A stretch of 64,000 nt of DNA from Devosia crocina (GTDB lineage: Bacteria; Pseudomonadota; Alphaproteobacteria; Rhizobiales; Devosiaceae): contig NZ_FPCK01000001.1 of assembly GCF_900116545.1 (NCBI RefSeq), positions 1 to 64,000 of the forward strand, given 5' to 3'. Positions 25,111 through 40,181 of this stretch are shown here, in pieces. The notes below the pieces were generated by a model. That model did not search any database, was not told the origin of the DNA, and worked only from the letters and a program-made list of their open reading frames with translations. Made by a program: the position numbers and the translations under genes. The stretch's first letter is position 1. Every line of letters begins with the position of its first letter.

Positions 25111-26316
25111 TTATCTCTCACCCTGATTGGCGGTGTCGGCATTGGGGTCGATGCCGACGCCGAAGGCATCGACGCGCCCGATGGGGGCAGCCATCAATTG
25201 TTCGAGCGAGAAGCCGCCCGATGGGCTGCCGGTTTGTGGCGCCGAGATCAGAAGGTCCGTGGCGCGCTGGGGCGCACGGCTGATCGGAACGACGGCGCCT
25301 GCCACTTCGAGAAGGCGCGTCTGCCCCTGACCCTGATAGGGTGGGCGCAGCATGCCGGCGGCATCGGTGCCTTGTAGCGGGTCGACTACCGCGATGGTGA
25401 CGCTGCCGCCCCGGTAGAAGGTGCGGAGGGACTGGTTGATGAAGAAAGCGAGCTTGTCGGCGCCTGCGGCCGAGAAATGAATGCCGTCATCCTTGCGCAT
25501 GCGCGCGTTCTGGCCGTTCACATCGGGGCCTTGCGCGGTGTATTTGCCGTCTTCGCCAAGGTAACGATCGTAGATATCGAGAAATTCGGCGCCGCCGGAA
25601 AATGCCGCCATTTTGTGAAGAGCGCTGATCTGGCTCATGGCGGTGGAATATTCCGAGCGGGACATGGGAGGCAGGCCCACCCAGATCACGGGCTTGCGCG
25701 CCGCGCGAAGCTGGCCGAGAAATTCGTTGAGGCGGTTCTGATATTCAGCCGTCCAGCCGGGGGTGAGCGAGTCGTATTTTCCGCTTGGGGCGGAGATCTC
25801 CTGGCGATCATTGATGCCGATGACGACAACGGCGAGATCGAAGCTGTCGGCCGCGATCTGTTCGGCGACCGCCGCGTTCCAGTCGAAATAATCGTCCCGT
25901 ACAAAGCCTGACGAGCCCACGCCCTGGTCGATCACCACCAGGTTGGGATCTTCGGCATAAAAGCGATCAAGCGCCTTGGCGACATCGACCGCAAGGGAAT
26001 CGCCGAAAACCGCCAGCCGGGTCGCATCCTCTGCCTTGGTGATCTGCGGCTTGGGCGGGGGCAGGGCGACGGGCGCTGCAGCCGGTGCGGTCTGGCGGGG
26101 CCTCGGTTGCTGCTGGCGCGGCTGCTGAACCGGGGGTTGCGCGCGTTGTGGCTCATCGCCGAAGAGCACATCGAACAGGGTGCGGCGGCGTGTTTCCTGA
26201 GCCAGTTCGATACGCTGCTCCGCCTGCGCGAAGGCAGGCGTCAGGTCGAGCCCGACAAGGAGAACGATTATCAAGAAAGCGAGTGTGCGCTGCATCTGGT
26301 TTTCCGCTATTCCCAT
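25111..26316 (-). CDS. Exported SGNH hydrolase, DUF459 family
   Basis: About 401 residues. A signal peptide (QRTLAFLIIVLLVGLDLTPAFA) is followed by a Gln/Pro-rich linker of about 60 residues and then an SGNH hydrolase domain: block I VFGDSLA (Ser nucleophile), block III GINDRQE with Asn, and block V DGIHFSAAGADKL with Asp and His. DUF459 proteins are found in rhizobia and probably deacetylate or esterify cell-wall or glycan groups. The gene lies 48 bases after a lytic transglycosylase gene, which also points to the cell wall. Start codon uncertain (26316, or 26295 opening directly into the signal peptide). Confidence 0.86.
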   Translation of the reverse strand: MGIAENQMQRTLAFLIIVLLVGLDLTPAFAQAEQRIELAQETRRRTLFDVLFGDEPQRAQPPVQQPRQQQPRPRQTAPAAAPVALPPPKPQITKAEDATRLAVFGDSLAVDVAKALDRFYAEDPNLVVIDQGVGSSGFVRDDYFDWNAAVAEQIAADSFDLAVVVIGINDRQEISAPSGKYDSLTPGWTAEYQNRLNEFLGQLRAARKPVIWVGLPPMSRSEYSTAMSQISALHKMAAFSGGAEFLDIYDRYLGEDGKYTAQGPDVNGQNARMRKDDGIHFSAAGADKLAFFINQSLRTFYRGGSVTIAVVDPLQGTDAAGMLRPPYQGQGQTRLLEVAGAVVPISRAPQRATDLLISAPQTGSPSGGFSLEQLMAAPIGRVDAFGVGIDPNADTANQGER

Positions 26317-26364
26317 CCGCTTTAGCAAAGAATGAAGGGCCAAACCATGGCGCTCGCCATGGCG

Positions 26365-27549
26365 TTATCGGCCGGTCAATGCCTCATAGGCGGCGCGGGT
26401 GATGAAGCCGTCCGCGATCTCGCCGCGGCTTGCCTGGAAGCGGGCATAGGCCGCCTGCGTGACGGGACCGAGGCGCCCGTCGACCTCGCCCCCATAAAGC
26501 CCGAGCGTTTGCAGCGCAGCCTGGATCGCCCGGCGCTGGTCGAGATTGGGGAACTGGGTGTTACGCGGCCAAGGGGTGGCATAGGGGCCTGCTCCCTTGA
26601 GCCGATCGGTCAGATGAGCGACGGCCATGGCGTAGCTGTCAGAAAAGTTATAGCCCTTGAGCACCAGGTAATTGCCGGTCATCAGGAATTTGGGGCCGCT
26701 CTGCCCTGCCGGGACATAGAGGAAAACGGGTGTCGAGGGATCGCTGAAGAGGCGGCCCGAAACTCGAGTGATGCCGCGTTCGGTAAAGAAGCTGACCGGA
26801 CGCAACTGCTCGCGCGTGGCAAGGAGATAATCGAAGCCGTGGGGCACGGTGACTTCGAAGCCCCAGTCGAGGCCGGGCGCATAGCCCATATCGCGCAGGA
26901 ATTTTGCGCTAGTGGCCAGAGCATCGGCGAGCGAGCCATGCAGATCCACGCGCCCATCGCCGTCGCCATCTGTTCCATGCTTGAGGACATTGGACGGATT
27001 GACCTGAAGATGGCCGATAGCACCGGCCCAGGAGCCGACGGGCGCAACCCCGCCATTGGCCTCGGTGAGGCGTAGTGCGGCAAAGAAATCGGCCTTGTCT
27101 TCGGCAAAGCGGCTGCGCCGGGCAAAGGTGACGGTGGCCAGGGAGCGCACAATCGGCCGGATCAGGCTTTCATTGGCCAGCACGGCGCCATAGTCGGTCT
27201 CGATGCCCCAGATGGCGCCAAGGAGATAGGGATCAACACCGGATTGCTGACCGATCAGATTGAAAACTGCAGCATTGCGTTCCAGCGCAGCGCGGCCCCG
27301 TTCGATCCGGCCCGCATTGACGCGGGTGTCGATATAGTCCCACACAGGGATGGTGAATTCGGGTTGGGTTTCAACAAGGCTGGGTACCCTTGGGTCCGGC
27401 GTGAGGCCGGCGGTGAGTGCATCATAGCTTGTGCCTGACACGCCGCTGGCCACGGCCTCGTTGCGCAGGCTCGCGATGAAACCGGAAAAATCCGACTGCG
27501 CCCAGGCCGGGCCCGTCATCAGCATCAGGAGCAGGGCAACAAGTCGCAT
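26365..27549 (-). CDS. Lytic murein transglycosylase, MltB-like, diverged paralogue
   Basis: A 394-residue exported enzyme with signal peptide RLVALLLMLMTGPAWA, an MltB-type catalytic domain (IWGIETDYG carries the catalytic Glu; GAIGHLQVNPS corresponds to GAMGHTQFMP of the first copy) and a C-terminal peptidoglycan_binding_1 domain (LGLYGGEVDGRLGPVTQAAY). The segment DGDGDGRVDL is a near-ideal EF-hand calcium loop. It cleaves peptidoglycan glycan strands non-hydrolytically. It lies between galE (12 bases upstream) and the SGNH gene on the same strand, so these form a likely cell-envelope operon. Confidence 0.9.
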   Translation of the reverse strand: MRLVALLLMLMTGPAWAQSDFSGFIASLRNEAVASGVSGTSYDALTAGLTPDPRVPSLVETQPEFTIPVWDYIDTRVNAGRIERGRAALERNAAVFNLIGQQSGVDPYLLGAIWGIETDYGAVLANESLIRPIVRSLATVTFARRSRFAEDKADFFAALRLTEANGGVAPVGSWAGAIGHLQVNPSNVLKHGTDGDGDGRVDLHGSLADALATSAKFLRDMGYAPGLDWGFEVTVPHGFDYLLATREQLRPVSFFTERGITRVSGRLFSDPSTPVFLYVPAGQSGPKFLMTGNYLVLKGYNFSDSYAMAVAHLTDRLKGAGPYATPWPRNTQFPNLDQRRAIQAALQTLGLYGGEVDGRLGPVTQAAYARFQASRGEIADGFITRAAYEALTGR

Positions 27550-27561
27550 GGCTGTGATCCC

Positions 27562-28548
27562 TTAGCGGTTGCGGGTCATCAGGTGACGTTCCCAGGCATA
27601 AGCGGTCTCGACGATTTCGGCGAGACTATCGTGCTGCGGGACCCAGCCGAGCATAGCGCGCACCTTTTGACCGGTCGCGGTGATCGAGGCCGGGTCGCCA
27701 GGGCGGCGCGGGCTCTCGTCCGCGCGAAGGGGCACTCCGGAAATCTCGCGCACGCTTTCAACGACTTCGCGCACAGAATAGCCCCGGCCATAGGCGCAGT
27801 TGAGCGTGGTGCTTTCACCCCCCGCGCGCAGATGCTTGAGCAAAAGCGCATGGGCGGCAATCAGATCGGTCACATGGATATAATCGCGCACGCAGGTGCC
27901 ATCGGGCGTCGGGTAATCGGTGCCGAAGATATCCATCTTCTCGCGCTGGCCGAGTGCTGTCTGGCAGGCCACCTTGATCAGGTGCGTCGCCATGGGCGTC
28001 GATTGACCCGAGCGCTTTTGCGGATCCGCGCCGGCAACGTTGAAATAGCGCAGGACGCCATAGGTCAGATCATGGGCGGCCGCCACATCGGCCAGCATCC
28101 ATTCGGTCATGAGCTTGGACCGGCCATAGGGCGACATGGGCTGGAGCGGGGTTTCCTCCACCACCGGATCGAGCCCGGTCATGCCATAAACGGCGGCGGT
28201 GGAAGAGAAGATGAAATGCCTGACCCCGCCGCGCACGGCCGCTTCGATCAAATTGCGGGAGGTGGCGGTGTTGTTGGCGTAGTATTTGAGCGGGTTGGAA
28301 ACGGATTCGGGCACGACGATCGAGCCGGCGAAATGGATGATCTCCGTGATCCCGTGCCTTTCGATCAACTCGTGGACGAAGCCCATATCGCCGGCATCGC
28401 CGCTTTCGAACGTGGCCCTTCCGTCTATGGCCCAGTCAAAGCCGGTGACGAGATTGTCGAGCACCACGACTTGTTCGCCCGCATCGGTGAGGGCGAGGAC
28501 CATGTGGCTGCCTATATAGCCTGCACCGCCTGTGACCAACACTGCCAT
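27562..28548 (-). CDS. galE: UDP-glucose 4-epimerase GalE
   Basis: A 328-residue extended SDR with [10 protein letters not shown] at the N-terminus (NAD binding), Ser-Thr in FSSTAAVYG and YGRSK as the catalytic Tyr/Lys. It interconverts UDP-glucose and UDP-galactose for polysaccharide synthesis. It is divergent from galU (104-base gap), which makes UDP-glucose, so the two neighbouring units supply the same nucleotide sugar pool. It is the first gene of the set galE, lytic transglycosylase, SGNH hydrolase. Confidence 0.94.
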   Translation of the reverse strand: MAVLVTGGAGYIGSHMVLALTDAGEQVVVLDNLVTGFDWAIDGRATFESGDAGDMGFVHELIERHGITEIIHFAGSIVVPESVSNPLKYYANNTATSRNLIEAAVRGGVRHFIFSSTAAVYGMTGLDPVVEETPLQPMSPYGRSKLMTEWMLADVAAAHDLTYGVLRYFNVAGADPQKRSGQSTPMATHLIKVACQTALGQREKMDIFGTDYPTPDGTCVRDYIHVTDLIAAHALLLKHLRAGGESTTLNCAYGRGYSVREVVESVREISGVPLRADESPRRPGDPASITATGQKVRAMLGWVPQHDSLAEIVETAYAWERHLMTRNR

Positions 28549-28652
28549 TGCCGCACTCCAGCCTCAAATGCCTACTTGTTGTGAAACGATATGTAACCGT
28601 TGTTGATTTAGGTCTAGGTCTAACTCGTCAACAAAAAGCCAAGGAACTGCTC

Positions 28653-29537
28653 GTGTCCAAACGCGTCCGCACTGCCGTCTTTCCCGTCGCCGGGCTTGGA
28701 ACCCGCTTCCTGCCCGCCACCAAGGCGATGCCGAAGGAAATGCTGACAGTGGTCGACCGGCCGCTGATCCAATATGCGGTGGACGAAGCGCGCGAAGCCG
28801 GGATCGAGCATTTCGTGTTCGTCACCGGGCGCAACAAGGGCGTGATCGAAGACCATTTCGATCGCCAGTTCGAACTCGAAGCGACGCTGGAGTCGCGCGG
28901 CAAGGTCGCCGCACTCGAAGAGCTGCAAAAGGACCTGCCATCGGCCGGGCGCACCAGCTTCACCCGCCAGCAGGAACCGCTGGGGCTCGGCCATGCGGTC
29001 TGGTGCGCTCGCGATATCGTGGGCGACCAGCCCTTTGCCCTCTTGCTGCCGGACATGGTTTTCCGCGCCAAACCGGGCGTTCTCAAGCAAATGATGGATG
29101 CCTACGAAGAAAGCCAGGGCAATGTGATCGGCGTTGAGGAATGTGCCTGGGAGGATGTTTCCTCCTATGGCGTAGTGGTGCGCGGGGATGGGCCGGACAA
29201 GAGCTTTGCCATCAACGGCATGGTCGAAAAGCCCAAGCGGGACGAGGCGCCCTCCAACCTCTTCATTTCAGGACGCTATATCCTGCAGCCGGAAATCTTC
29301 GCGCTTCTGGCCGAACAGACGCGCGGTGCGGGCAATGAAATCCAGCTCACCGATGCCATGCAGACGCTGATGAGCCAGCAGCGCTTCACCGGCGTCAAAT
29401 ATGAAGGCAAGGTTTATGATTGCGGCTCCAAGCTCGGCTTCCTGACCGCCAATGTGGTGTTTGCGCTCGATCGCGCCGACATCCGCCCGGGCTTTATCGA
29501 TGAACTGCGCAAGCTCGATCTCGAGAGCGAGCTCTAG
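28653..29537 (+). CDS. galU: UTP-glucose-1-phosphate uridylyltransferase GalU
   Basis: A 294-residue nucleotidyltransferase with the signature [21 protein letters not shown], the [12 protein letters not shown] segment, the DMVF catalytic Asp region and NGMVEKP motif. It forms UDP-glucose from UTP and glucose-1-phosphate. The GTG start at 28653 is chosen because AAGGAA lies six bases upstream and the conserved sequence starts at [10 protein letters not shown]. The stop codon is two bases from the stop of the convergent outer-membrane gene. Confidence 0.95.
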   Translation: MSKRVRTAVFPVAGLGTRFLPATKAMPKEMLTVVDRPLIQYAVDEAREAGIEHFVFVTGRNKGVIEDHFDRQFELEATLESRGKVAALEELQKDLPSAGRTSFTRQQEPLGLGHAVWCARDIVGDQPFALLLPDMVFRAKPGVLKQMMDAYEESQGNVIGVEECAWEDVSSYGVVVRGDGPDKSFAINGMVEKPKRDEAPSNLFISGRYILQPEIFALLAEQTRGAGNEIQLTDAMQTLMSQQRFTGVKYEGKVYDCGSKLGFLTANVVFALDRADIRPGFIDELRKLDLESEL

Positions 29538-29539
29538 GC

Positions 29540-30907
29540 TCAGCGCGATATGGTGATGCCGACACTGACCTGGTGGGTATCGGTTTGACCGTTCGCAGAA
29601 TTGTCGCGCTTGGTGAAACCATAATCTGCGTTAAGGCTGGCGTGGCTGTTGAAGAGATAATCTGCACCTGCCCCAAGGCTGGTGCGATTTTCTGTCGTGG
29701 CCGCACCCACGAGCTCGGAAGTCGAAACACCGGCAGAGGCGCGCAGCCTCAACCAGGAGTTGGCGATGTACTGGGCATCGGCCAGGAGCGCGTGTTCTAT
29801 ACGGGCTGAACCGGGATTGTCGGCGCCGGGCGGGGCCAGGGTGCTGTCGAGCCCGAGGTTCAGCCGCAGGGTCGCATTGGGACTATAGGTGAGATTTGCG
29901 CTATAGAGCTGGGCGGTGATTTCCCCCAGGCTTTCGGCATCGAAGACACGCTGGCCGACACCGATCGAAGCATTGGCCGACCAGATGCTGTTCCAGCGCG
30001 CTTCGACGCCGGCGCGCAGGATGTGGTTGGTGGCATTGGCATAGATGCCGGTTGCGGCGGCGGGCTGATCGAAGACATCGCGTTCGAGTTCGGCCCGGCC
30101 ATAGACTTCGATGATCGGGGTGATCTGATAGCCGAGCCGGAGACCGGTATTGCCGGACCAGCGGTTCTGGTCGGAATTGTCGGTCACCCCCGTATCGCTG
30201 CGGGTCGTGGCGCCATAAACCGTGCGGTCGAGGCCGCCATCAAGCCCAAGGTTGAACTTGCCGAACTGGCGCGTGACACCAAGGCCCAGCGATCCAGTCG
30301 CGATCTCGGGCGGAACGATGACGCCGCTGGCAAGGCCAGGCGAGCCGGGAAGGTCGCGCGAATAGCCGAGCCCGATGGAGCCGGTCGCCTGTGTCACCGA
30401 ATCGATCGCCAGCGTGCCCGTGGCGCCGATGCTGGCAGCGGTGAGGGTAAGCTCGTCGCTATTGCTTTGCCGGGCGATCTCGACCCCACCAGCCAGCACC
30501 GTGTCGGTTCGCGTGCCGGCAAGGCCATAGGTAAATTGTGGAGACAGACGCAGCACGTAATTGCCGGTATCGCCCGTGTGGCTATAGGTGCCGCGGAGGC
30601 CAACCGACCAGTCGAGCGGGGCTTCACCAGCCTCCACGCCACCGACGGCAAAGGCTGGGGGCACCGGCTGGGCAGGATAGATGCCCGGGCGCAGGCGATC
30701 GGCCGGGTTGGCGGTGGTAAAGCCGAAGTCCTTTGTTGAACCCTTGGCTTCGGGCTTAATGGTCTGCCCCGGCGTTGGAACGGGAGCGGGATCGGTGATG
30801 GCGGTGTCTGGGGGCGCAACCAGCGGCTGAGCCATGGCGGAGCCCGTTGCCGCAAGGGCAACGAGGAGGCTCAAGGCCATCGGCCGATGTTTCTGCGAGG
30901 GGATCAC
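29540..30907 (-). CDS. Outer-membrane beta-barrel protein (BBP2-like)
   Basis: About 455 residues: signal peptide ending in ATGSAMAQ, a Pro-rich N-terminal spacer of some 60 residues, then a long series of alternating amphipathic strands (GLRGTYSHTG, YVLRLSPQFTYGL, GSIGLGYSRD, LRLGYQITP, NADYGFTKRD) ending in VSVGITISR. The pattern fits the putative beta-barrel porin 2 family; the function is unknown. I prefer the GTG start at 30907 (GGAG six bases upstream) over the ATG at 30946, whose extra residues are Arg-rich and do not suit a signal peptide. It may be co-transcribed with the NfeD gene 88 bases upstream. Confidence 0.82.
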   Translation of the reverse strand: MIPSQKHRPMALSLLVALAATGSAMAQPLVAPPDTAITDPAPVPTPGQTIKPEAKGSTKDFGFTTANPADRLRPGIYPAQPVPPAFAVGGVEAGEAPLDWSVGLRGTYSHTGDTGNYVLRLSPQFTYGLAGTRTDTVLAGGVEIARQSNSDELTLTAASIGATGTLAIDSVTQATGSIGLGYSRDLPGSPGLASGVIVPPEIATGSLGLGVTRQFGKFNLGLDGGLDRTVYGATTRSDTGVTDNSDQNRWSGNTGLRLGYQITPIIEVYGRAELERDVFDQPAAATGIYANATNHILRAGVEARWNSIWSANASIGVGQRVFDAESLGEITAQLYSANLTYSPNATLRLNLGLDSTLAPPGADNPGSARIEHALLADAQYIANSWLRLRASAGVSTSELVGAATTENRTSLGAGADYLFNSHASLNADYGFTKRDNSANGQTDTHQVSVGITISR

Positions 30908-30995
30908 GCCGCGCTCCGCTAGAAGAAGCCTGGAACGGCCAGGCACCCGCGCGCGATCCTTTCAGCTTATGGTTAATGAATGCTTGATCGGTCTT

Positions 30996-31445
30996 TCAGA
31001 TTGCATCGACCTTCAGCAAGGGGCCATCGCTGCCGGTGATGCGCACGCGCTGGCCTGCCGGCAGATCGGGACCGGAGATGCGCCAGACGGTGTCGCCGAG
31101 GGCAAGCCGGCCGAATCCGCCAACGATGGGTTCTTCGAGCACGCCTTCCTGGCCCAGGAAGCGATCTGCCCGCTGATTGAGGAAGGGGCGATCGGACTGA
31201 TCGGCGCGCGAGCGCGTCCAGCGCAGCCACAAGACGATGGCGACCAGCGCCATCGTGGCGAAGATCAGCCACTGAAAGGGCCAGGCGATCGGCTCAAAGA
31301 ACACCACGATCCCCGTGACGACACCGGCGATGCCGAGCCAAAGGAGAAAGCCGCCGGGCAGGACGAGTTCGAGCGCAAGAAGGATGAGCCCTGCGATGAT
31401 CCAGGCCCAGGGCGCGTTGGCGGCGAGAAACGCAATCAAGGCCAT
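30996..31445 (-). CDS. NfeD family membrane protein
   Basis: A 149-residue protein with three hydrophobic helices in the first 80 residues (IIAGLILLALELVLPGGFLLWLG type) and a C-terminal OB-fold of NfeD type (LGQEGVLEEPI, GRLALGDTVWRISGPDLPAG). This short NfeD (YbbK class) works with a stomatin/SPFH partner in membrane microdomains; the partner gene lies directly upstream at 31504. AAGGAG precedes the ATG by eight bases, which fixes the start although the frame is open far upstream. Confidence 0.9.
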   Translation of the reverse strand: MALIAFLAANAPWAWIIAGLILLALELVLPGGFLLWLGIAGVVTGIVVFFEPIAWPFQWLIFATMALVAIVLWLRWTRSRADQSDRPFLNQRADRFLGQEGVLEEPIVGGFGRLALGDTVWRISGPDLPAGQRVRITGSDGPLLKVDAI

Positions 31446-31503
31446 GAACGGTCTCCTTCTGCTCTTCTTTCTTCCCCTCCAGCTGGAAGGGGGCCGATCT
31501 GGA

Positions 31504-32523
31504 CTAAGTCTGATCCGGCGTGCGTGGCGGCACTGGCTGCCCGGCAGCAGGGGGACGGGCGGCAGGACGGGACGGGGCGGCCGGCTTTTCGCCACCAAAG
31601 GTCTCGCGCGCAATCTCGGCGATGCCGCCGATGGCGCCGATGACGCTGGAGGCTTCGACCGGAAGCATAAGGAGCTTCTGATTGGGCGACGAGGCGATGG
31701 ACTCCAGCGCCTTGATATAATTGTTGGCGACGAAATAGTTGATCGCCTGCACATTGCCTGCGGCGATGGCGTCGGAAACCAACTGGGTCGCCTTGGCTTC
31801 GGCCTCGGCAGCCCGTTCGCGAGCTTCGGCATCGCGGAAGGCAGCTTCACGGCGGCCTTCGGCTTCGAGAACCTGCGCCTGCTTCTCGCCTTCAGCCTTG
31901 AGAATGGCAGCCTGACGGCGGCCTTCAGCTTCCAGCACGGTGGCGCGCTTTTCGCGCTCCGCCTTCATCTGACGGCCCATGGAGTCGACGAGATCCTTGG
32001 GCGGATCGATATCCTTGATCTCGATGCGGGTGATCTTGATGCCCCAGGGCGAAACGGCAGTATCCACGACACGCAGAAGCCGCTCGTTGATCTCGTCGCG
32101 GTGGCTGAGAAGCTCGTCGAGATCCATGGAGCCCATGACCGTGCGGATATTGGTCATGGTAAGATTGAGAACCGCGTTTTCGAGATTGGCGACCTCATAG
32201 GCGGCAGCTGCGGCATCAAGCACCTGGTAGAAGGTGACGCCATTGGCCGTGATCGAGGCATTGTCGCGGGTGATGACTTCCTGGTGGGGAACGTCGAGAA
32301 CCTGTTCCATGACATTGATCTTCTTGCCGATCGTATCAATGAAGGGAACGATGAGATTGAGGCCGGGCTTGAGCGTACGCGTATATTTTCCGAAGCGCTC
32401 GATGGTGAAGCTGTAGCCTTGGGGCACTGTCTTTGCGCCGGCGAACAGGATCAGGATCAGCAAAATACCAATGCCGATCAGCGTGATGCTCAAACCATCC
32501 AAAGCAAAGCCCTCGAATTCCAT
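31504..32523 (-). CDS. SPFH/Band 7 (stomatin-like, QmcA-type) membrane protein
   Basis: A 339-residue protein with one N-terminal membrane helix, an SPFH domain ([24 protein letters not shown] onwards; [10 protein letters not shown] marks its end), a long Ala/Glu-rich coiled coil of about residues 190-250 with repeated EAEGRRQAA units, and a Pro-rich C-terminal tail. It is the QmcA-like partner of NfeD and probably forms large membrane-bound rings or microdomains. The two genes are 58 bases apart on one strand and likely an operon. Confidence 0.92.
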   Translation of the reverse strand: MEFEGFALDGLSITLIGIGILLILILFAGAKTVPQGYSFTIERFGKYTRTLKPGLNLIVPFIDTIGKKINVMEQVLDVPHQEVITRDNASITANGVTFYQVLDAAAAAYEVANLENAVLNLTMTNIRTVMGSMDLDELLSHRDEINERLLRVVDTAVSPWGIKITRIEIKDIDPPKDLVDSMGRQMKAEREKRATVLEAEGRRQAAILKAEGEKQAQVLEAEGRREAAFRDAEARERAAEAEAKATQLVSDAIAAGNVQAINYFVANNYIKALESIASSPNQKLLMLPVEASSVIGAIGGIAEIARETFGGEKPAAPSRPAARPPAAGQPVPPRTPDQT

Positions 32524-32758
32524 GTGGAGACTCCCTGTCGCACGCGCGCGACTTTATGAGCCTCACAGAGGCGAAGCAACTGGCGGGTTGATGTGCCGCG
32601 GTTTGGTACCAGACGCCGCCAGCTGGTTCTTCTGCTTATATATCGCGCGCTTTCAACGGGCGGACGCTTGATGCGGCCTGCGTGAAGGTAAGCACTGCGG
32701 ACGGTTGGTTTGATCCCGATCTTGGCGATTTTCTTGGATGCTAGTCCCAAGGTCTCGA

Positions 32759-33304
32759 TCAAGCTTCGTCGGTGAACCGCACGGCGCCGATATGGGGCAG
32801 GTTGCGGTTGCGTTGGGCGTAGTCGATGCCGTAGCCGACGACGAAACGGTCCGGAATTTCGAAGCCGAGCCATTTGGCATTGATTTCGGTTTCGCGCCGG
32901 CTCGGTTTGGAGAGGAGCGCGCACACTTCCATGCGGCGAGGGTGGCGCGTTTCGAGGATTTCAAGCACATGCTTGAGCGTGTGGCCGGTGTCGATGATGT
33001 CTTCGACGACCAGCACGTCGCGTCCGCCGATCTCGCCCCGCAGGTCCTTCAGGATGCGGACTTCCCGGCTCGACTCCATGGCATTGCCATAGGAGGAGGC
33101 TTCGATGAAATCGACCTCCACCGGCAAATCGAGTTCGCGCACGAGATCGGCAATGAAGATGAAGGAGCCGCGCAAGAGCCCTACGACCACGAGCTTGTCG
33201 GTGTCGGCAAAGTGGGTGGAGATGTCCTTGGCAAGCGCCTCCACGCGCGCGGCGATGGACTTGGCGGAGATCAGTTCGTCGACGATATAGGGCTTCTGGG
33301 TCAT
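32759..33304 (-). CDS. hpt: Hypoxanthine phosphoribosyltransferase
   Basis: A 181-residue type I phosphoribosyltransferase. The PRPP-binding motif [11 protein letters not shown] is at residues 99-109 with the paired acidic residues at 101-102, and LLRGSFIF supplies the pyrophosphate loop; a flexible-loop SSYG follows at 70-73. The C-terminal [19 protein letters not shown] block binds the purine. It salvages hypoxanthine (and guanine) to IMP/GMP in the cytoplasm. It is a single gene bordered by the 33.4-kb repeat on its upstream side. Confidence 0.94.
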   Translation of the reverse strand: MTQKPYIVDELISAKSIAARVEALAKDISTHFADTDKLVVVGLLRGSFIFIADLVRELDLPVEVDFIEASSYGNAMESSREVRILKDLRGEIGGRDVLVVEDIIDTGHTLKHVLEILETRHPRRMEVCALLSKPSRRETEINAKWLGFEIPDRFVVGYGIDYAQRNRNLPHIGAVRFTDEA

Positions 33305-33434
33305 GGCGGGATCCGGAGAGTTCGGTCCCTTCTAGCGCGACACGCTCACTTGATCCACTGGTGCGTGGAGACAGGAACGTCCAGGTTCACTTCCACTGAC
33401 GAGGTGATCAGGGCCTGAGCTTCGTGGAGTAAAA

Positions 33435-33549
33435 GCCCCCACCTAGCCTCCCCCTCCAGAAGGGGGAGGGATACGCCGGTGGCTCACTGACGTCGAGACA
33501 AACTCGATGGGTTCCTCCCCCTTCTGGAGGGGGAGGTTAGGAGGGGGTT
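33435..33549. repeat. Long imperfect palindrome rich in CCTCCCCCTCC (family C)
   Basis: About 115 bases: the left arm GCCCCCACCTAGCCTCCCCC and CTCCAGAAGGGGGAGG are mirrored on the right by CCTCCCCCTTCTGGAGG and GGGAGGTTAGGAGGGGG. Each half is itself a hairpin. It occupies the space between hpt and gltD and its end touches the gltD stop codon, so it may end up in the 3' end of the gltBD message. Confidence 0.8.
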
Positions 33550-34975
33550 ACCGCGGCAGATCCGTCTTGCCCATCAGGTCGAAATCGATGGCACGGGCAG
33601 CCTGGCGGCCTTCGCGGATGGCCCAGACGACGAGCGACTGGCCGCGGCGCATGTCGCCGGCGGCGTATACCTTGGGCTTGCTGGTCCGGTAGCTCATGGT
33701 GTCGGCAAAGAGATTGCCGCGCTTGTCGTAATCGGCACCAAGCTCGGTCAGCATGCCTTCCTGCACGGGACCGGCAAAGCCGATGGCGAGCAGGACGAGG
33801 TCTGCCTTGATGATGAATTCCGAACCGGGGATCGGCTGGCGCTTGCGGTCGACGCGGGCGCATTCGACGCCGGTGACCTGACCCTTGGCATTGCCGATGA
33901 TTTTCATCGTGCCGGCGGAGAACTCGCGAATGGCGCCTTCGGCCTGTGAGGAGGAGGTGCGCATCTTGACCGCCCAGTTGGGCCAGTTGGTCAGCTTGTT
34001 TTCGAGCTCGGGCGGCATTGGGCGCACGTCGAGCTGTGTCACCGCGATGGCGCCCTGGCGGAACGAGGTGCCAACGCAGTCCGAGGCGGTATCGCCACCA
34101 CCGACGACAACGACATGCTTGCCGGCAGCGGAGAGTTGGACTTCGTGGCTCACGTCCTCGCCACCGACGCGGCGGTTTTGCTGGACAAGGAAGGGCATGG
34201 CGTAGTGAACGCCGCTGAACTGCTGGCCGTCGACATCGACGGCACGTGGCTTTTCCGAGCCGCCGCAGAGCAGCACGGCGTCATGGTCGCGCTGCAAATC
34301 CGAGAGGGGCAGGTTGACGCCGATATTGGCGCCATAATGGAAGGTGACGCCTTCGGCTTCCATCTGGGTAACGCGGAAGTCGATATGGTCCTTTTCCATC
34401 TTGAAGTCGGGAATGCCATAGCGAAGGAGACCGCCAGCCTTGGGTTCGCGCTCGAAAAGGTGAACCTCGTGGCCGGCGCGGGCAAGCTGCTGGGCCGCGG
34501 CCATACCTGCAGGTCCTGAGCCAACGACGGCGACCTTCTTGCCAGTCTTTTCCGACGAAACCTGCGGCTTGACCCAGCCGGAACGGATCGCCTTGTCGGC
34601 GATTGCCTGTTCGACGGTCTTGATGGCGACCGGGGTGTCCTCGAGGTTCAGCGTGCAGGCTTCCTCGCAGGGAGCGGGGCAGATACGGCCGGTGAATTCG
34701 GGGAAATTGTTGGTCGAATGGAGATTGCGCGCGGCCTCTTCCCAATCGCCATTGTAGACGAGGTCGTTCCAGTCCGGGATCTGGTTGTGAACCGGGCAGC
34801 CGGTATCGCCATGGCAGAAGGGGATGCCGCAATCCATGCAGCGCGCGGCCTGATCGACAACGCGGCTTTCGCTCAGGGGAATGGTGAATTCGCCGAAATG
34901 GCGGATGCGATCCGAGGCCGGCTCATAGCGGGGCTCTTCGCGTTCGATTTCGAGAAAGCCTGTTACCTTACCCAT
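33548..34975 (-). CDS. gltD: Glutamate synthase (NADPH) small subunit
   Basis: A 475-residue GltD. The N-terminal domain has two cysteine clusters for [4Fe-4S] centres (CMDCGIPFC with later CP, and [12 protein letters not shown]); then FAD-binding [20 protein letters not shown] and NADPH-binding [14 protein letters not shown] follow. It passes electrons from NADPH to the FMN of GltB. It follows gltB after only 12 bases. The C-terminal [18 protein letters not shown] is the usual flavoprotein end. Confidence 0.96.
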   Translation of the reverse strand: MGKVTGFLEIEREEPRYEPASDRIRHFGEFTIPLSESRVVDQAARCMDCGIPFCHGDTGCPVHNQIPDWNDLVYNGDWEEAARNLHSTNNFPEFTGRICPAPCEEACTLNLEDTPVAIKTVEQAIADKAIRSGWVKPQVSSEKTGKKVAVVGSGPAGMAAAQQLARAGHEVHLFEREPKAGGLLRYGIPDFKMEKDHIDFRVTQMEAEGVTFHYGANIGVNLPLSDLQRDHDAVLLCGGSEKPRAVDVDGQQFSGVHYAMPFLVQQNRRVGGEDVSHEVQLSAAGKHVVVVGGGDTASDCVGTSFRQGAIAVTQLDVRPMPPELENKLTNWPNWAVKMRTSSSQAEGAIREFSAGTMKIIGNAKGQVTGVECARVDRKRQPIPGSEFIIKADLVLLAIGFAGPVQEGMLTELGADYDKRGNLFADTMSYRTSKPKVYAAGDMRRGQSLVVWAIREGRQAARAIDFDLMGKTDLPR

Positions 34976-34987
34976 TGCTCTCTCTCC

Positions 34988-39727
<4,740 letters not shown>

Positions 39728-40181
39728 GTCGATATCCTCGCTTCTCAATCGCACCCGTTTCCGGGCTTGGTTCGTTATGTCGTGTGCATCCTGATGGTGC
39801 CGGTGCCGGCCCGCTGGATGCAGTCTTGGTCCTCTGGCGGGCGCGCTGTTCAGGCGGGTCGTACTCGGTACGGCTCGAATGAGCAAACGCGGTCCATGCG
39901 TGGGGAGCGGCGCTGCATCCAAATGGCCGCTCAGAATTCGAGCTATCTTAGCTCCGCCTGTTCGTTTCCGCTATCGCATAGCGGGCCAGCCGAACCAGCG
40001 TGCGTGCTGGCCGCGGAGAGCGGGGCGACGCGTCAGATAGGACAGAGGCACTGCCCTAACGACTTCACATTTGCATAATTCCAAACTAGGCACAAGCTAT
40101 TTCACCGAAATCGTGCCACAAAAAATAGGACTTTGCGGATTTTGGGATAGGAGAGTGTAGGAGAGTTGTCTCCAAAACCAG
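39728..40181. other. Long intergenic region upstream of gltB
   Basis: About 450 bases that should hold the gltBD promoter. The part nearest gltB is GC-rich and the part from about 40060 to 40140 is clearly AT-rich (TTTGCATAATTCC and nearby), which is where a promoter would be expected. I found no ORF with a ribosome binding site, no riboswitch I could name and no convincing sigma-54 box. Confidence 0.5.

Noticed and set aside
40100..40135. Possible sigma-54 promoter for gltB (TGGCACG on the minus strand)
   Set aside because: TGGCACG is present but the required TTGC at the -12 position is missing; the sequence there reads CGGTG.
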